From Halomonas sp. GT (GTDB taxonomy: Bacteria; Pseudomonadota; Gammaproteobacteria; Pseudomonadales; Halomonadaceae): a DNA stretch of 64,000 nt. Positions 18,952 through 27,662 of the stretch are shown one piece after another. The notes beneath the pieces are model-generated. The model was given only the letters and a program-made list of their open reading frames with translations. It searched no databases and was not told the origin of the DNA. The stretch is taken from NCBI RefSeq assembly GCF_002082565.1, contig NZ_CP020562.1:434001-498000 (forward strand), written 5' to 3'. A program made the position numbers and the translations under genes. How positions within the stretch are numbered: the stretch's first letter is position 1; every line of letters begins with the position of its first letter.

Positions 18952-19701
18952 ATGAGCCTCAACGCCAATAGTGCCGACATTGCCTTCACCTTTAAAGGTG
19001 GCATGCTGCCAATGACCGTCATGGAATTGAGCAGTGCTGACCCTGAACATATACGAAGTCAGCTAGCTGGCAAGTTGTCGCAATCCCCCGCGTTCTTTCA
19101 GCATACACCGGTTGTGCTGAGCGTGGAAAAACTCGATGAACCTCACTTGGCGCTTGAGCGCATTTGCGCGGTATGTCGCGATCATAAATTACTACCGGTA
19201 GCCGTGCGTGGCGGCGCTGAACCAGTACGTCAATCCGCCTGGGCATTAGGGCTAGGTTGGTTTGCCCCTGTTGAAGAAGGGCGGTCGAAGCTATTAGAGA
19301 GCGTTGGCGCTACCGCTACCTCGGATGACGCCATAGAAGAGGCAGAATCTGCTGATCAGGAAGTGGTTGCGGTAGCAACACGCTTATTTCGCGGTACGGT
19401 GCGCTCTGGCCAGCAGGTGAGTGCATCAGAAGGCGATCTAGTAGTGATTGGGGCAGTCAATGCGGGCGCTGAAGTCCTGGCAGCTGGTAGTATCCACGTC
19501 TATGGTGCGCTTCGCGGACGTGCCTTGGCGGGTATTCATGGCAATACCCAGGCGGGTATTTACTGTCGAGAGTTAGAGGCAGAGCTTCTTTCTGTGGCAG
19601 GTAATTACAAACGGTTAGAAGATATCGATTCACAGCTGCTTGGCCGCGCCACAGAGGTGCATTTCGCTAAAGAGCAGCTGGAGATTAAGCCGCTGGGTTA
19701 A
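18952..19701 (+). CDS. minC: Septum site-determining protein MinC
   Basis: Inhibitor of FtsZ assembly that acts with MinD at the poles. The 249-residue protein has an N-terminal FtsZ-inhibiting domain and a C-terminal beta-helix that binds MinD, with GDLVVIGAVNAGAEV, AGSIHVYGALRGRALAG and the RELEAELLSVAGNY end. I place the start at ATG 18952, 7 nt after GGAG; an in-frame ATG at 18934 would put that ribosome site inside the gene. It is the first gene of minCDE, with a 157-bp gap before minD. Confidence 0.95.
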   Translation: MSLNANSADIAFTFKGGMLPMTVMELSSADPEHIRSQLAGKLSQSPAFFQHTPVVLSVEKLDEPHLALERICAVCRDHKLLPVAVRGGAEPVRQSAWALGLGWFAPVEEGRSKLLESVGATATSDDAIEEAESADQEVVAVATRLFRGTVRSGQQVSASEGDLVVIGAVNAGAEVLAAGSIHVYGALRGRALAGIHGNTQAGIYCRELEAELLSVAGNYKRLEDIDSQLLGRATEVHFAKEQLEIKPLG

Positions 19702-19858
19702 TTCAAACGCATGAGCGTGTGTTGGTGCTTAATGCCTAGCGACGTCGCAAGCGCTATACGTTACAGTGTGTCATGTTGTTGACATTGATGTTCCCGTTAT
19801 GTGCAGTGCGACCCTTTAAACGTGCTCGCGATGAACGACTTCAAGAAGGAAGTAACTC

Positions 19859-20677
19859 TTGGCCAAAATTATTGTAGTGACCTCCGGTAAAGGGGGGGTT
19901 GGTAAGACCACTAGCGCTGCCGCTATTTCAACAGGACTTGCCCTGCGCGGTAAAAAAACAGTCGTCATTGATTTCGATGTTGGTCTACGTAACCTCGACT
20001 TGATCATGGGCTGTGAGCGCCGCGTTGTTTATGACTTGGTAAACGTTATCCAAGGAGAAGCAGGGCTTAATCAGGCGCTGATTCGCGATAAACGCGTTGA
20101 AAACTTATTTATTCTTCCAGCCTCTCAAACGCGTGATAAAGATGCACTTACGCAGGAAGGCGTAGAGCGAATACTCGAGCAGCTCAAACAAGATTTTGAT
20201 TTTATCTTGTGTGACTCCCCCGCAGGTATTGAGAGGGGGGCTCAACTTGCCATGTACTTCGCTGACGAGGCGATTGTTGTCACGAATCCTGAAGTTTCCT
20301 CAGTGCGTGACTCTGACCGCATTTTGGGGCTACTTGGTTCCAAGACGCGTCGCGCTGAACAAAGCCTGGATCCCGTTAAAGAGCATTTGCTGATTACGCG
20401 CTATAACCCTTCTCGCGTAACGTCTGGGGATATGCTGACCCTGGATGACATTCGTGAAATCTTGTCTATTGATCTGCTTGGCTTAATCCCTGAATCCGAA
20501 GCGGTATTGCGTGCATCGAACCAGGGTGTTCCCGTTACTCACGATGCGGCGAGTGATGCAGGTCAGGCGTATTCAGATACTGTATCGCGCCTGTTAGGTG
20601 AAGATATGCCTCTGCGCTTTCATGAAGTACAGCGTAAGGGATTGTTGAACCGTATGTTCGGGGGTGGTCGGCGATGA
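19859..20677 (+). CDS. minD: Septum site-determining ATPase MinD
   Basis: Membrane-cycling ATPase that recruits MinC and is released by MinE. The 272-residue protein shows the deviant Walker A KGGVGKTT, the Walker B region LCDSPAGIE, and a C-terminal amphipathic membrane-targeting helix ([10 protein letters not shown]). The start codon is TTG, directly before [10 protein letters not shown] and behind AGAAGGAAG; there is no ATG or GTG alternative upstream in frame close by. The weak start codon may lower MinD relative to MinE. It overlaps minE by 4 bp. Confidence 0.96.
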   Translation: MAKIIVVTSGKGGVGKTTSAAAISTGLALRGKKTVVIDFDVGLRNLDLIMGCERRVVYDLVNVIQGEAGLNQALIRDKRVENLFILPASQTRDKDALTQEGVERILEQLKQDFDFILCDSPAGIERGAQLAMYFADEAIVVTNPEVSSVRDSDRILGLLGSKTRRAEQSLDPVKEHLLITRYNPSRVTSGDMLTLDDIREILSIDLLGLIPESEAVLRASNQGVPVTHDAASDAGQAYSDTVSRLLGEDMPLRFHEVQRKGLLNRMFGGGRR

Positions 20678-20925
20678 AATTGCTGGAGTTCTTGAAGCGT
20701 GAGCGCAAGAAATCCGCCTCGGTGGCTAAGGAGCGTTTGCAAATTATCGTGGCGCATCAGCGCGGCCAGCGCGGTCAGCCAGATTATATGCCGTTGCTCG
20801 AGCGCGAACTGTTGGAAGTCATTCGTCGTTATGTACAGGTCGATGATGATGCCATTCAAATTTCGCTTGATAGCGAAGACAATTGCTCAGTGTTGGAGCT
20901 AAACGTTACGCTGCCGAAAAGCTGA
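20674..20925 (+). CDS. minE: Cell division topological specificity factor MinE
   Basis: 83-residue activator of the MinD ATPase that drives pole-to-pole oscillation. The N-terminal MinD-binding helix ([21 protein letters not shown], split here by charged residues) is followed by the dimerising topological domain ([15 protein letters not shown]). The ATG overlaps the minD stop (ATGA), so translation is coupled. Confidence 0.96.
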   Translation: MKLLEFLKRERKKSASVAKERLQIIVAHQRGQRGQPDYMPLLERELLEVIRRYVQVDDDAIQISLDSEDNCSVLELNVTLPKS

Positions 20926-20949
20926 CGTCTCCACACTCACACTGAAGCA

Positions 20950-20983
20950 GCATGGCCATTCGTTAAGCATGGCTATTCGCTAA
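20950..20983. repeat. 17-bp tandem duplication after minE
   Basis: Two adjacent 17-bp units beginning GCATGGC, 15 of 17 identical, in the minE-sbcB gap. No known role; the sequence does not form a terminator. Confidence 0.6.
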
Positions 20984-21094
20984 GAGGGGCGGCGAGAGGC
21001 GTTGCGGTTATGCTAGGCTTGGGCTTTTGTACCCACCTCGGCAAGTGGATTGTTAGCTTGTGAGTGGGAAGCTACGCTCAAGGAGATTTCATCA

Positions 21095-22588
21095 ATGGCG
21101 CCACCTAATGCTGCCCCTGTCAGTTTTCTCTGGCATGACTATGAGACATTTGGTGCTGATCCGCGTCGTGATCGGCCCGCTCAGTTTGCCGCATTACGCA
21201 CTGACGCCGAGCTTAACGAAATCGGTGAGCCGATAGAGCTTTACTGCAAACCTGCCGATGACTACCTGCCGCACCCAGCTGCTTGCTTGATTACGGGCAT
21301 TACACCGCAAAAAGCGCAGCGGAAAGGCTTGCCTGAGGGGGAGTTTGCCCGCCAAGTTCAAGGCTTTATGAGTGAGCCAGGTACCTGCGTGGTGGGCTAT
21401 AACAGCCTTCGCTTTGATGATGAAATCTCCCGCCACTTGTTTTATCGCAACCTGCTTGACCCCTATTCCCGTGAATGGCAAAACGGCAATTCTCGTTGGG
21501 ACTTGATTGATGTTGTGCGCGCGTTTTACGCCTTGCGCCCCGACGGTATTGAGTGGCCGCAACGAGAAGATGGTGCGCCTAGCTTCAAACTTGAACACTT
21601 AACGGCTGCCAATGGCATTACCCATGAAGGCGCTCATGATGCAGTGGCTGATGTGCGTGCCACCATTGCGCTGGCTCGGTTGTTAAAAGCCCGAAACCCA
21701 AAATTATTCGACTATTTATTGGGCATGCGTGGCAAGCGTGCAGTGGCTAAGCAGTTAGATTTGCCCAGCGCTAAACCGCTTTTGCATATCTCTCGTCGTT
21801 ACCCTGCCAGCCGTGGCTGTAGTGCATTAGTCATGCCACTGGCTGAGCATCCGACGAATCCTAATGGCGTTATTGTCTACGATTTAAGCGTTGATCCTAG
21901 TGATCTGCTGGCCATGAGCGCTGAGCAAATCCGAGAGCGTGTCTTCGTCAGTCAGCAGGATCTTTCTGAGGGAGAAGTGCGTATACCGCTGAAAGTGATC
22001 CATATTAATCGCTGCCCGGTCATCTTTCCGGCGACGGCATTAAAAGATGTGGTTGGCCCGCGTAAAGGCGAATATGGCACGATTGTTGAGCGGTTAACGA
22101 TTGATATTGATGCCTGTCGCGGCCATTGGAAAACGTTGCGAGAGGCTAGCGGCGTGTCGCAAAAAGTAGCCGAGGTGTTTAACGCTGCCCACGAAGACGT
22201 GCCTCAAGACCCTGACTTAATGCTCTATTCTGGCAGCTTTTTCTCTGCGGCTGATCGCCAGCAAATGGAGCGTGCATTGGCAATGGACCCCTGGGATTTA
22301 GTTGGCCAGCGCTTTGCCTTTCAAGATCCTCGCCTGGAAGAAATGTTGTTTCGCTACCGTGCGCGTAGTTATCCAGACACGCTTGAGGGCGAAGAGCGGG
22401 AGCAGTGGGACGCGTTTCGCTGGATGCGCATTAATGATCCGGCCTTGTCGGGTTTTACGCTGAAAGCATTTGCGCGAGAAATAGAGCGTTATAACCAGCA
22501 GACCCTATCGGATCGCGAGCGCCAAGTGTTAGAAGAGTTGGTGATGTACGTTGAGTCGATGATGCCAGCTCAGGCGTTTGATGCCTGA
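21095..22588 (+). CDS. sbcB: Exodeoxyribonuclease I
   Basis: 3'-5' single-strand DNA exonuclease of recombination and mismatch repair. The 497-residue protein has a DEDDh exonuclease domain: FLWHDYETFG carries the first acidic pair, VVGYNSLRFDDE the next, and HEGAHDAVADVRAT the terminal His-Asp. The SH3-like and helical regions follow. ATG 21095 was chosen for the AAGGAG site 8 nt upstream; the longer frame from 21050 has none. It stands alone between minE and a convergent M16 peptidase gene. Confidence 0.95.
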   Translation: MAPPNAAPVSFLWHDYETFGADPRRDRPAQFAALRTDAELNEIGEPIELYCKPADDYLPHPAACLITGITPQKAQRKGLPEGEFARQVQGFMSEPGTCVVGYNSLRFDDEISRHLFYRNLLDPYSREWQNGNSRWDLIDVVRAFYALRPDGIEWPQREDGAPSFKLEHLTAANGITHEGAHDAVADVRATIALARLLKARNPKLFDYLLGMRGKRAVAKQLDLPSAKPLLHISRRYPASRGCSALVMPLAEHPTNPNGVIVYDLSVDPSDLLAMSAEQIRERVFVSQQDLSEGEVRIPLKVIHINRCPVIFPATALKDVVGPRKGEYGTIVERLTIDIDACRGHWKTLREASGVSQKVAEVFNAAHEDVPQDPDLMLYSGSFFSAADRQQMERALAMDPWDLVGQRFAFQDPRLEEMLFRYRARSYPDTLEGEEREQWDAFRWMRINDPALSGFTLKAFAREIERYNQQTLSDRERQVLEELVMYVESMMPAQAFDA

Positions 22589-22622
22589 GCTGGTGGGTTT
22601 AGCTAAATCAGTACTTAGTTAA

Positions 22623-22645
22623 GCTAATTCGTTTCGCAAATTAGC
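22623..22645. terminator. Weak hairpin between convergent sbcB and the M16 gene
   Basis: 7-bp inverted repeat GCTAATT / AATTAGC with a 9-nt loop between converging genes; no T-run, so only a candidate. Confidence 0.35.
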
Positions 22646-22647
22646 AC

Positions 22648-25494
22648 TTAGCGTGCGTCGGTAAACGGCACGCGTGCTTCTCGGTAAGGGGCGATATCAC
22701 TTGGTGAGTCGCCAGGGTTGTAGCGAATATCTAACTGGTGTGATTGAAGAGTAGGCCACAGTGCCTGCAGTTCTTGTACGCTAACATCCAGCGCTAGTTT
22801 GGCGAGTTGTTCACGGCGATCAAAGTGCACGTCCTCCAGTGCGGTGGCTTGCCAGTAGCGGTTTGCCATCCCCTGTAGGCTTGTGTCTCGTTGGGTCAAA
22901 CGAGAATGAACGGCTTGACGATGCGGTGCTAACGCTTCCTCGGTTAACGTATTCAGGCGCTCGCCTGCTGTCGCCATAAAAGCGTCCATGCGCTCGGCGA
23001 TCATGCCGCTTTCAACATCCGGCGATTGAACCACCAAGGCAATTCCGGGCGCTTCTAGCAGCGGTGAGTAACCCGCATTAACGATGTAACCAAGCTGCTC
23101 CTCGGTACGTAGTTGCTGATAAAAGGGCGTATCCAACCATTGAGCCAATACACTGAGGCGCGCCTGCTCTTCAGTGGATTTATCGCGACCCTGTAAATAA
23201 CGCAGCACAAGAGACTCTTCGCGGGTACTGTGTGGGTGAAGTACCTCAGGCTGATTGCTCACCTGTAGCGCTTCAAGCGCAGGAATATCCTCACGAGTGA
23301 GACGCGGTGATAACGCTCCGCGTATTACATTGGCCTGTTCACGAGCCAGCTCTTTATCTAAATTGCCAACGGCCATTGCGTCGATGTAAAGCGCGTCTAA
23401 AAACCGCTTGCGGAAGTTTTCTAAGTGGTGGCGCTCTAACCGCTGGCTGGCGTCAAATAACTCAGCCGTTGACCATTGGGGTGTCAGAAGCGCTTCGCCC
23501 AGTGCACGGCTTGCCTGGCCATAAAGCGATGCTTGAGGGGCATTGCGCCACTCGCGCTGGAATTGATACCGCACACGTTCAAAAGCGCTAGGGGAAATGT
23601 CGGCGTGCTTAAGCTGCTCAATCGCCTGCTCTATCAGTGGCGTTTGTCCATCGCGCCAGCCTGAAAATGATAGCGTCATACCACGCCCGTGAGCATAGGC
23701 GCTGAACGATTGGCCAGCCAGCCAGGCCGGATATAACGACTCGTTTAGGCTGTCATTTAGCCATCCCGCTAAGAGGCGGGTGAGTACCGCTTCTTCAGGC
23801 GAATAGCTGGCGCTAGGATGCTGGAGGCTTACCCGCCACTCAACGCTTGGCGTATTAAAACGGCTGTCTTGCATGTGCCATGCGGTAAACGAGGGCTCAT
23901 CAACCAACACCTCGGGGCGCTCATCTTGCCCCGCTTTGAGAGTGAGGTCACTGGCGATAAAAGGGTTGGGTTCAGGTAACGCTAGGCCACCTAGTGCTTG
24001 CCCCAGCTGAGTGGGTGGTTGCTCTTTCCACTGGGTGTTAAACCAGGGTGAGGCGGTGTCGCTTTCTACGTCTGGTGCGGAGTAGAAGCGCAGCATGTTA
24101 TCTGGGGTTAGTGCGTCGAGATACAGTTGCTGACGCTCGCTATCCATACCATCCATCCGGTAAGGCGCATACTGCACATCATCCACCGGATAACGAGAAA
24201 GGCTCATGGCTAAGCGGGTGGCTTCCTGCTGCGGTGCGCCATGTTGCTGAAAACGGAACGCCTGTTCATTCAGGTTTTTTTGTTCCTCGTAGCGCCACTC
24301 AGCTAACCCTTCCTCGCGCATTAGCTCAATGGCAGCAAATAGAGTGGCCTCAATATCGTCCAGCCGCTCTGCTCCGGCTGGCGTTAAGCTAATCGAGATG
24401 GTAAACAGCGCCTCATTGCCGTCTCCTCGGCCTACGCCGGCTGAAAGTGCATCCGCAAGACCCGCTTTGCGTAGCGCTGCCAGCAAGCTACCGTCGCCTT
24501 CATCGCCAATCAGGTGAGAAATGAGCTGAGTCGGCTTTGTGCGGTAGTCGTCGGTGGGGTCAGGAATCGGAAAGTAGAAGCGTAGCTGACGGCGATCCTG
24601 TAATGACTGACGTTCGATGTAGCGAGGCAGCGTATCTGGATCGATCAGCGGCGTGTCAATGGTTGGAACGCTTAGATCATTATCAGGAAGATTTGCAAAG
24701 CGTTCGACAACTAATGCTTCAAGGGCATCAAGTGATTGGGGGGCAACAATGGCCAAGTTCATTACGTTGGCATCATAGTAGCGATGATAAAAATCAATCA
24801 CTCGATCGCGAAGACTCGCTTCTCCCTCGGGCGGGTTCGCAAGGGTGTCACGGCTGCCTACGGCAAAGCCCGTCGTGGGATTGCCTGGGTTTAGTAGCTG
24901 ATTCAACACATCGTTTTCACGGCGGGATTCATCACGAATGCGTGCCATGTACTCAGAGTGAACAATATTCCGCTCACTTTCTAAGTGGTCGGCGTTAAAC
25001 AACGGAGAAAGGAAGAATTCGCTAAAGCGGTCTAACGCGCCTGGCAAAGCCGAAGGCTCAATATCAAAAAAATAGTTGGTGTCTTGTTGGGCGGTAAACG
25101 CGTTGTGGGAGCCTGCATTATCAGAAATATAGCGCTGATAGGCATCCGACTGAGGGTACGGTTCAGTGCCTAAAAACAGCATATGCTCTAAAAAGTGGGC
25201 GAGCCCCTGCAGGTCGTCAGGGTCTTGAGCGCTACCTACACGAACATTCATTGAGGCGGCGGCTTTATCGGCCTCTGGGTCGCTAACAAGCAGCGCTTGA
25301 AGGCCGTTTTCTAGCGTCAGTACGCGGTAATCGCGGTCGTCAAATGGGCTGACGATAGGCGTGGTGGCGTCCTTTACAGGGGTGTCTTGAGCGAAGGCGA
25401 AAAAAGGAGTGCACCAAGCGACGCCAATCACGACGCCGATGACGGCCTGCCGTGCAGCGTAACGGTTAGGCAGAGGTTCATTAGATCGTAACAT
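22648..25494 (-). CDS. M16 family metallopeptidase, pitrilysin-like
   Basis: Zinc protease of 948 residues, the size of E. coli protease III. An N-terminal signal sequence (about residues 16-36, ending FAFAQ) points to the periplasm. The inverted zinc motif HFLEH gives H100, E103 and H104; the third ligand is expected in the HLESERNIVHSEY region near residue 180. Four M16 domains are suggested by length; the C-terminal TEEQLGYIV segment matches pitrilysins and insulin-degrading enzyme. A SRAP-like gene begins 8 bp upstream and probably shares its transcript. Confidence 0.92.
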   Translation of the reverse strand: MLRSNEPLPNRYAARQAVIGVVIGVAWCTPFFAFAQDTPVKDATTPIVSPFDDRDYRVLTLENGLQALLVSDPEADKAAASMNVRVGSAQDPDDLQGLAHFLEHMLFLGTEPYPQSDAYQRYISDNAGSHNAFTAQQDTNYFFDIEPSALPGALDRFSEFFLSPLFNADHLESERNIVHSEYMARIRDESRRENDVLNQLLNPGNPTTGFAVGSRDTLANPPEGEASLRDRVIDFYHRYYDANVMNLAIVAPQSLDALEALVVERFANLPDNDLSVPTIDTPLIDPDTLPRYIERQSLQDRRQLRFYFPIPDPTDDYRTKPTQLISHLIGDEGDGSLLAALRKAGLADALSAGVGRGDGNEALFTISISLTPAGAERLDDIEATLFAAIELMREEGLAEWRYEEQKNLNEQAFRFQQHGAPQQEATRLAMSLSRYPVDDVQYAPYRMDGMDSERQQLYLDALTPDNMLRFYSAPDVESDTASPWFNTQWKEQPPTQLGQALGGLALPEPNPFIASDLTLKAGQDERPEVLVDEPSFTAWHMQDSRFNTPSVEWRVSLQHPSASYSPEEAVLTRLLAGWLNDSLNESLYPAWLAGQSFSAYAHGRGMTLSFSGWRDGQTPLIEQAIEQLKHADISPSAFERVRYQFQREWRNAPQASLYGQASRALGEALLTPQWSTAELFDASQRLERHHLENFRKRFLDALYIDAMAVGNLDKELAREQANVIRGALSPRLTREDIPALEALQVSNQPEVLHPHSTREESLVLRYLQGRDKSTEEQARLSVLAQWLDTPFYQQLRTEEQLGYIVNAGYSPLLEAPGIALVVQSPDVESGMIAERMDAFMATAGERLNTLTEEALAPHRQAVHSRLTQRDTSLQGMANRYWQATALEDVHFDRREQLAKLALDVSVQELQALWPTLQSHQLDIRYNPGDSPSDIAPYREARVPFTDAR

Positions 25495-25502
25495 TACGGT
25501 TC

Positions 25503-26180
25503 CTATGGCACAGCCCAGCGCAGCATCGGCCCCACTGGGTGGGCGCAGGACGATGACTGATAGGCAGGATTGTTAACATGCTTTGATACCGGAAAAGCGC
25601 CCAACAGTTCCAATGGCGCAGGCATTAATAGCGTATTGAGTGCTTCAAGGTCGGTCGTCGGGTCCAGCCAGCGCGTTAACGCTTCTGGAGGGATGACAAC
25701 AGGTAATCGGTCAGTAAGTGAGGAAAGGCAGGCGTTGGCAGGTACGCTGATCAGCGCCGTCGAGTCAGTAAATGCGGTGAGCGTTGTGTGGTAACGGCAC
25801 CATAAAGCACCCAGTAACAGTGGCCCTCGGTTAACGTGGGTAACGAGATAGGGTTGCTTGCTGTGTGCTTGTATCTTCCAGATGTAAAACCCACTGACTG
25901 GAATGACACAGCGGCGAGCACTAAACGCCTCGTTAAACATGGCGCGCTGATTAAGCGTTTCTGCTCTAGCGCAATGGGGCGCGTGATCAAGTACCTTCAG
26001 CCAAGGAGGCGTTAGTCCCCAAAATAATGGCTGAAGCCGCAAGCGTCCCTGTTCAAGGCGTATTGCCGATACAGGCTGTCTGGGCGCTAAGTTAGGCGAT
26101 TCGATAAGAGGTTCAGAATCAGTCAGCGAGGGCACAAGGCGTGATAGCGTGAGGCGCTGCACGTGAAGGCGTCCCGTCAT
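25503..26180 (-). CDS. SRAP (YedK/HMCES-like) domain protein lacking catalytic residues
   Basis: 225-residue protein with the SRAP architecture: MTGR start, SPNLAPRQP, PLFWGLTPPW, ARAETLNQRAMFNEAF, RRCVIPVSGFYIW, TDRLPVVIPPEAL and a C-terminal VSKHVNN. Active SRAP proteins cross-link to abasic sites through Cys2, with Asn, Glu and His nearby. Here Cys2 is Thr2, the Asn of NARxET is C70, the Glu of GFYEW is I100, and the His of HxRxP is T156. I checked the start codon region directly on the minus strand. It cannot make the usual thiazolidine link, so it may bind DNA non-covalently or do something else. A functional paralogue elsewhere in the genome is likely. Confidence 0.83.
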   Translation of the reverse strand: MTGRLHVQRLTLSRLVPSLTDSEPLIESPNLAPRQPVSAIRLEQGRLRLQPLFWGLTPPWLKVLDHAPHCARAETLNQRAMFNEAFSARRCVIPVSGFYIWKIQAHSKQPYLVTHVNRGPLLLGALWCRYHTTLTAFTDSTALISVPANACLSSLTDRLPVVIPPEALTRWLDPTTDLEALNTLLMPAPLELLGAFPVSKHVNNPAYQSSSCAHPVGPMLRWAVP

Positions 26181-26368
26181 GCCTGTCTCCTTATGCGAAA
26201 TGGGGGGTAGTGAGCGTGCAAAATGGCGGGGTAACGCAACAATAGGTTAAATGTCGTGTTTTAGTGTCGAAAACAGTGTTCGATGTAAGGTATCCTAGCG
26301 TATCCCTTGCTCACGCTAAAGCGCGATGAGGCATTCTTCCTGTTTGCCGTTGACCTTAAGAGATCGCC

Positions 26369-26983
26369 ATGGCCCGTCCTAGACAGCATGCGCCCGATGC
26401 CCTCCACGCGCAGGTCATGCACGCTTGTGATGAGTGGTTGGCTAAGCAGCCAGTCCATGGTTTGTCACTGCGTGCCCTGGCCAGAGAAGTGGGCTGCGCG
26501 CCAAGTACGCTGCTTAAATTATATGGCAGCTTTAATAACTTATTGCAGCACGTCAATGTCGAAACGTTGGCACGCTTACAGCATACCATTACTAGCCTGG
26601 CAGAAGATGATCCTGAGCCATGGCTGCGCTCGCTAGCGCTCGCTTATTGGCGCTTCGCTGAGCAAGGCTGCTACCGCTGGCAGTTGCTATTTGATTACCC
26701 ACTGGCCCAAGAAGGCGAGCTGGATCAGCGCCAGAGCGATCTTATTGAAGCGCTGTTTACTCAGGTGGAAACGTCGTTGAAACGGTATCAGCCAGCATTG
26801 GATGATCTTGAAGCACGACGTCTTGGTCGCACTCTTTGGGGGAGCGTACACGGCTTGGTACAGCTTGGATTAAATGAGCGCCTAGGCTATTGGCAAGGTC
26901 AGCAGTTGAAGGTGGATGAACTGCTGGATCAGCTAATGAGTACGGTGCTGGCTGGCCTGCGTCACCGGGAGGCGGCGACGTGA
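26369..26983 (+). CDS. TetR family transcriptional regulator
   Basis: 204 residues. The N-terminal helix-turn-helix (residues ~14-60) reads GLSLRALAREVGCAPSTLLKLYGSFNNLL, typical of TetR, though the usual YYHF is replaced by LKLYGSF. The C-terminal ligand domain resembles TetR_C proteins with HGLVQLGLNERLG. It overlaps the PlsC-like gene by 4 bp (GTGA), so it probably responds to a lipid or fatty acid signal and controls its own operon. The effector is unknown. Confidence 0.87.
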   Translation: MARPRQHAPDALHAQVMHACDEWLAKQPVHGLSLRALAREVGCAPSTLLKLYGSFNNLLQHVNVETLARLQHTITSLAEDDPEPWLRSLALAYWRFAEQGCYRWQLLFDYPLAQEGELDQRQSDLIEALFTQVETSLKRYQPALDDLEARRLGRTLWGSVHGLVQLGLNERLGYWQGQQLKVDELLDQLMSTVLAGLRHREAAT

Positions 26984-27642
26984 CGTGGTGGTTGAAAATG
27001 GTTCGCTGCTCGCTGCGTCGCGTCATCTATGTCGTTATGCGTATGTGTTATCGGTTCTCTGTACACGGCCAAGAGAACGTACCTAAGCGTGGCGCTGCCC
27101 TGGTCGTCTGTAACCACGTCAGTTTTATGGATGCGTTGGTGTTAGGCGGCGGTAGCCCCAGGCCACTGCGGTTTGTGATGGACCAGCCTATTTTTGAATC
27201 TCGTTGGCTTAAGTGGTGGTTCCAGCTAGTGGGCGCGATTCCGATTGAATCAGAGCGGCATAGTCCTGGTGCACTGCGTCGAACGCTGGATGAGGTGAGT
27301 CACGCGCTTCGCGAAGGTGATGTCGTAATGGTGTTTCCTGAAGGGCGTATCACCCCAGATGGCGATATCCACGCTTTTAGGCGCGGGCTCGAAACCATTC
27401 TTGCCCGCGATAATGTGCCCGTCATTCCAGCTGGCCTAGCAGGGCTGTGGGGGTCTTGGACATCACACTACGGCGGCAAGGCACTTAAAAAATGGCCGTC
27501 ACGTTTTCGTGCGCCGGTCAGCTTACACTTCGGGCCGCCGGTATTGGTTCATGAGGTAGAGGATATTGCCTTGCGCCGCTATTTAGAGGCTCGTGTGAGG
27601 GCGCTGAAGGCAGCGGGTGATAGCGAAATCACCCGCCGTTAG
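26980..27642 (+). CDS. 1-acyl-sn-glycerol-3-phosphate acyltransferase family protein
   Basis: PlsC-type acyltransferase, 220 residues. Catalytic NHVSFMD (HX4D) lies near residue 46 and the substrate motif FPEGRI near residue 121, with VIPAGLAGLWGS further on. An amphipathic or membrane N-terminus (WWLKMVRCSLRRVIYVVM) would hold it on the inner membrane. The start is GTG overlapping the TetR stop. Size and context suggest a secondary PlsC homologue under TetR control rather than the housekeeping enzyme, but this is inference. Confidence 0.88.
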   Translation: MTWWLKMVRCSLRRVIYVVMRMCYRFSVHGQENVPKRGAALVVCNHVSFMDALVLGGGSPRPLRFVMDQPIFESRWLKWWFQLVGAIPIESERHSPGALRRTLDEVSHALREGDVVMVFPEGRITPDGDIHAFRRGLETILARDNVPVIPAGLAGLWGSWTSHYGGKALKKWPSRFRAPVSLHFGPPVLVHEVEDIALRRYLEARVRALKAAGDSEITRR

Positions 27643-27662
27643 ATTGATTAGACGGTCAGTCG

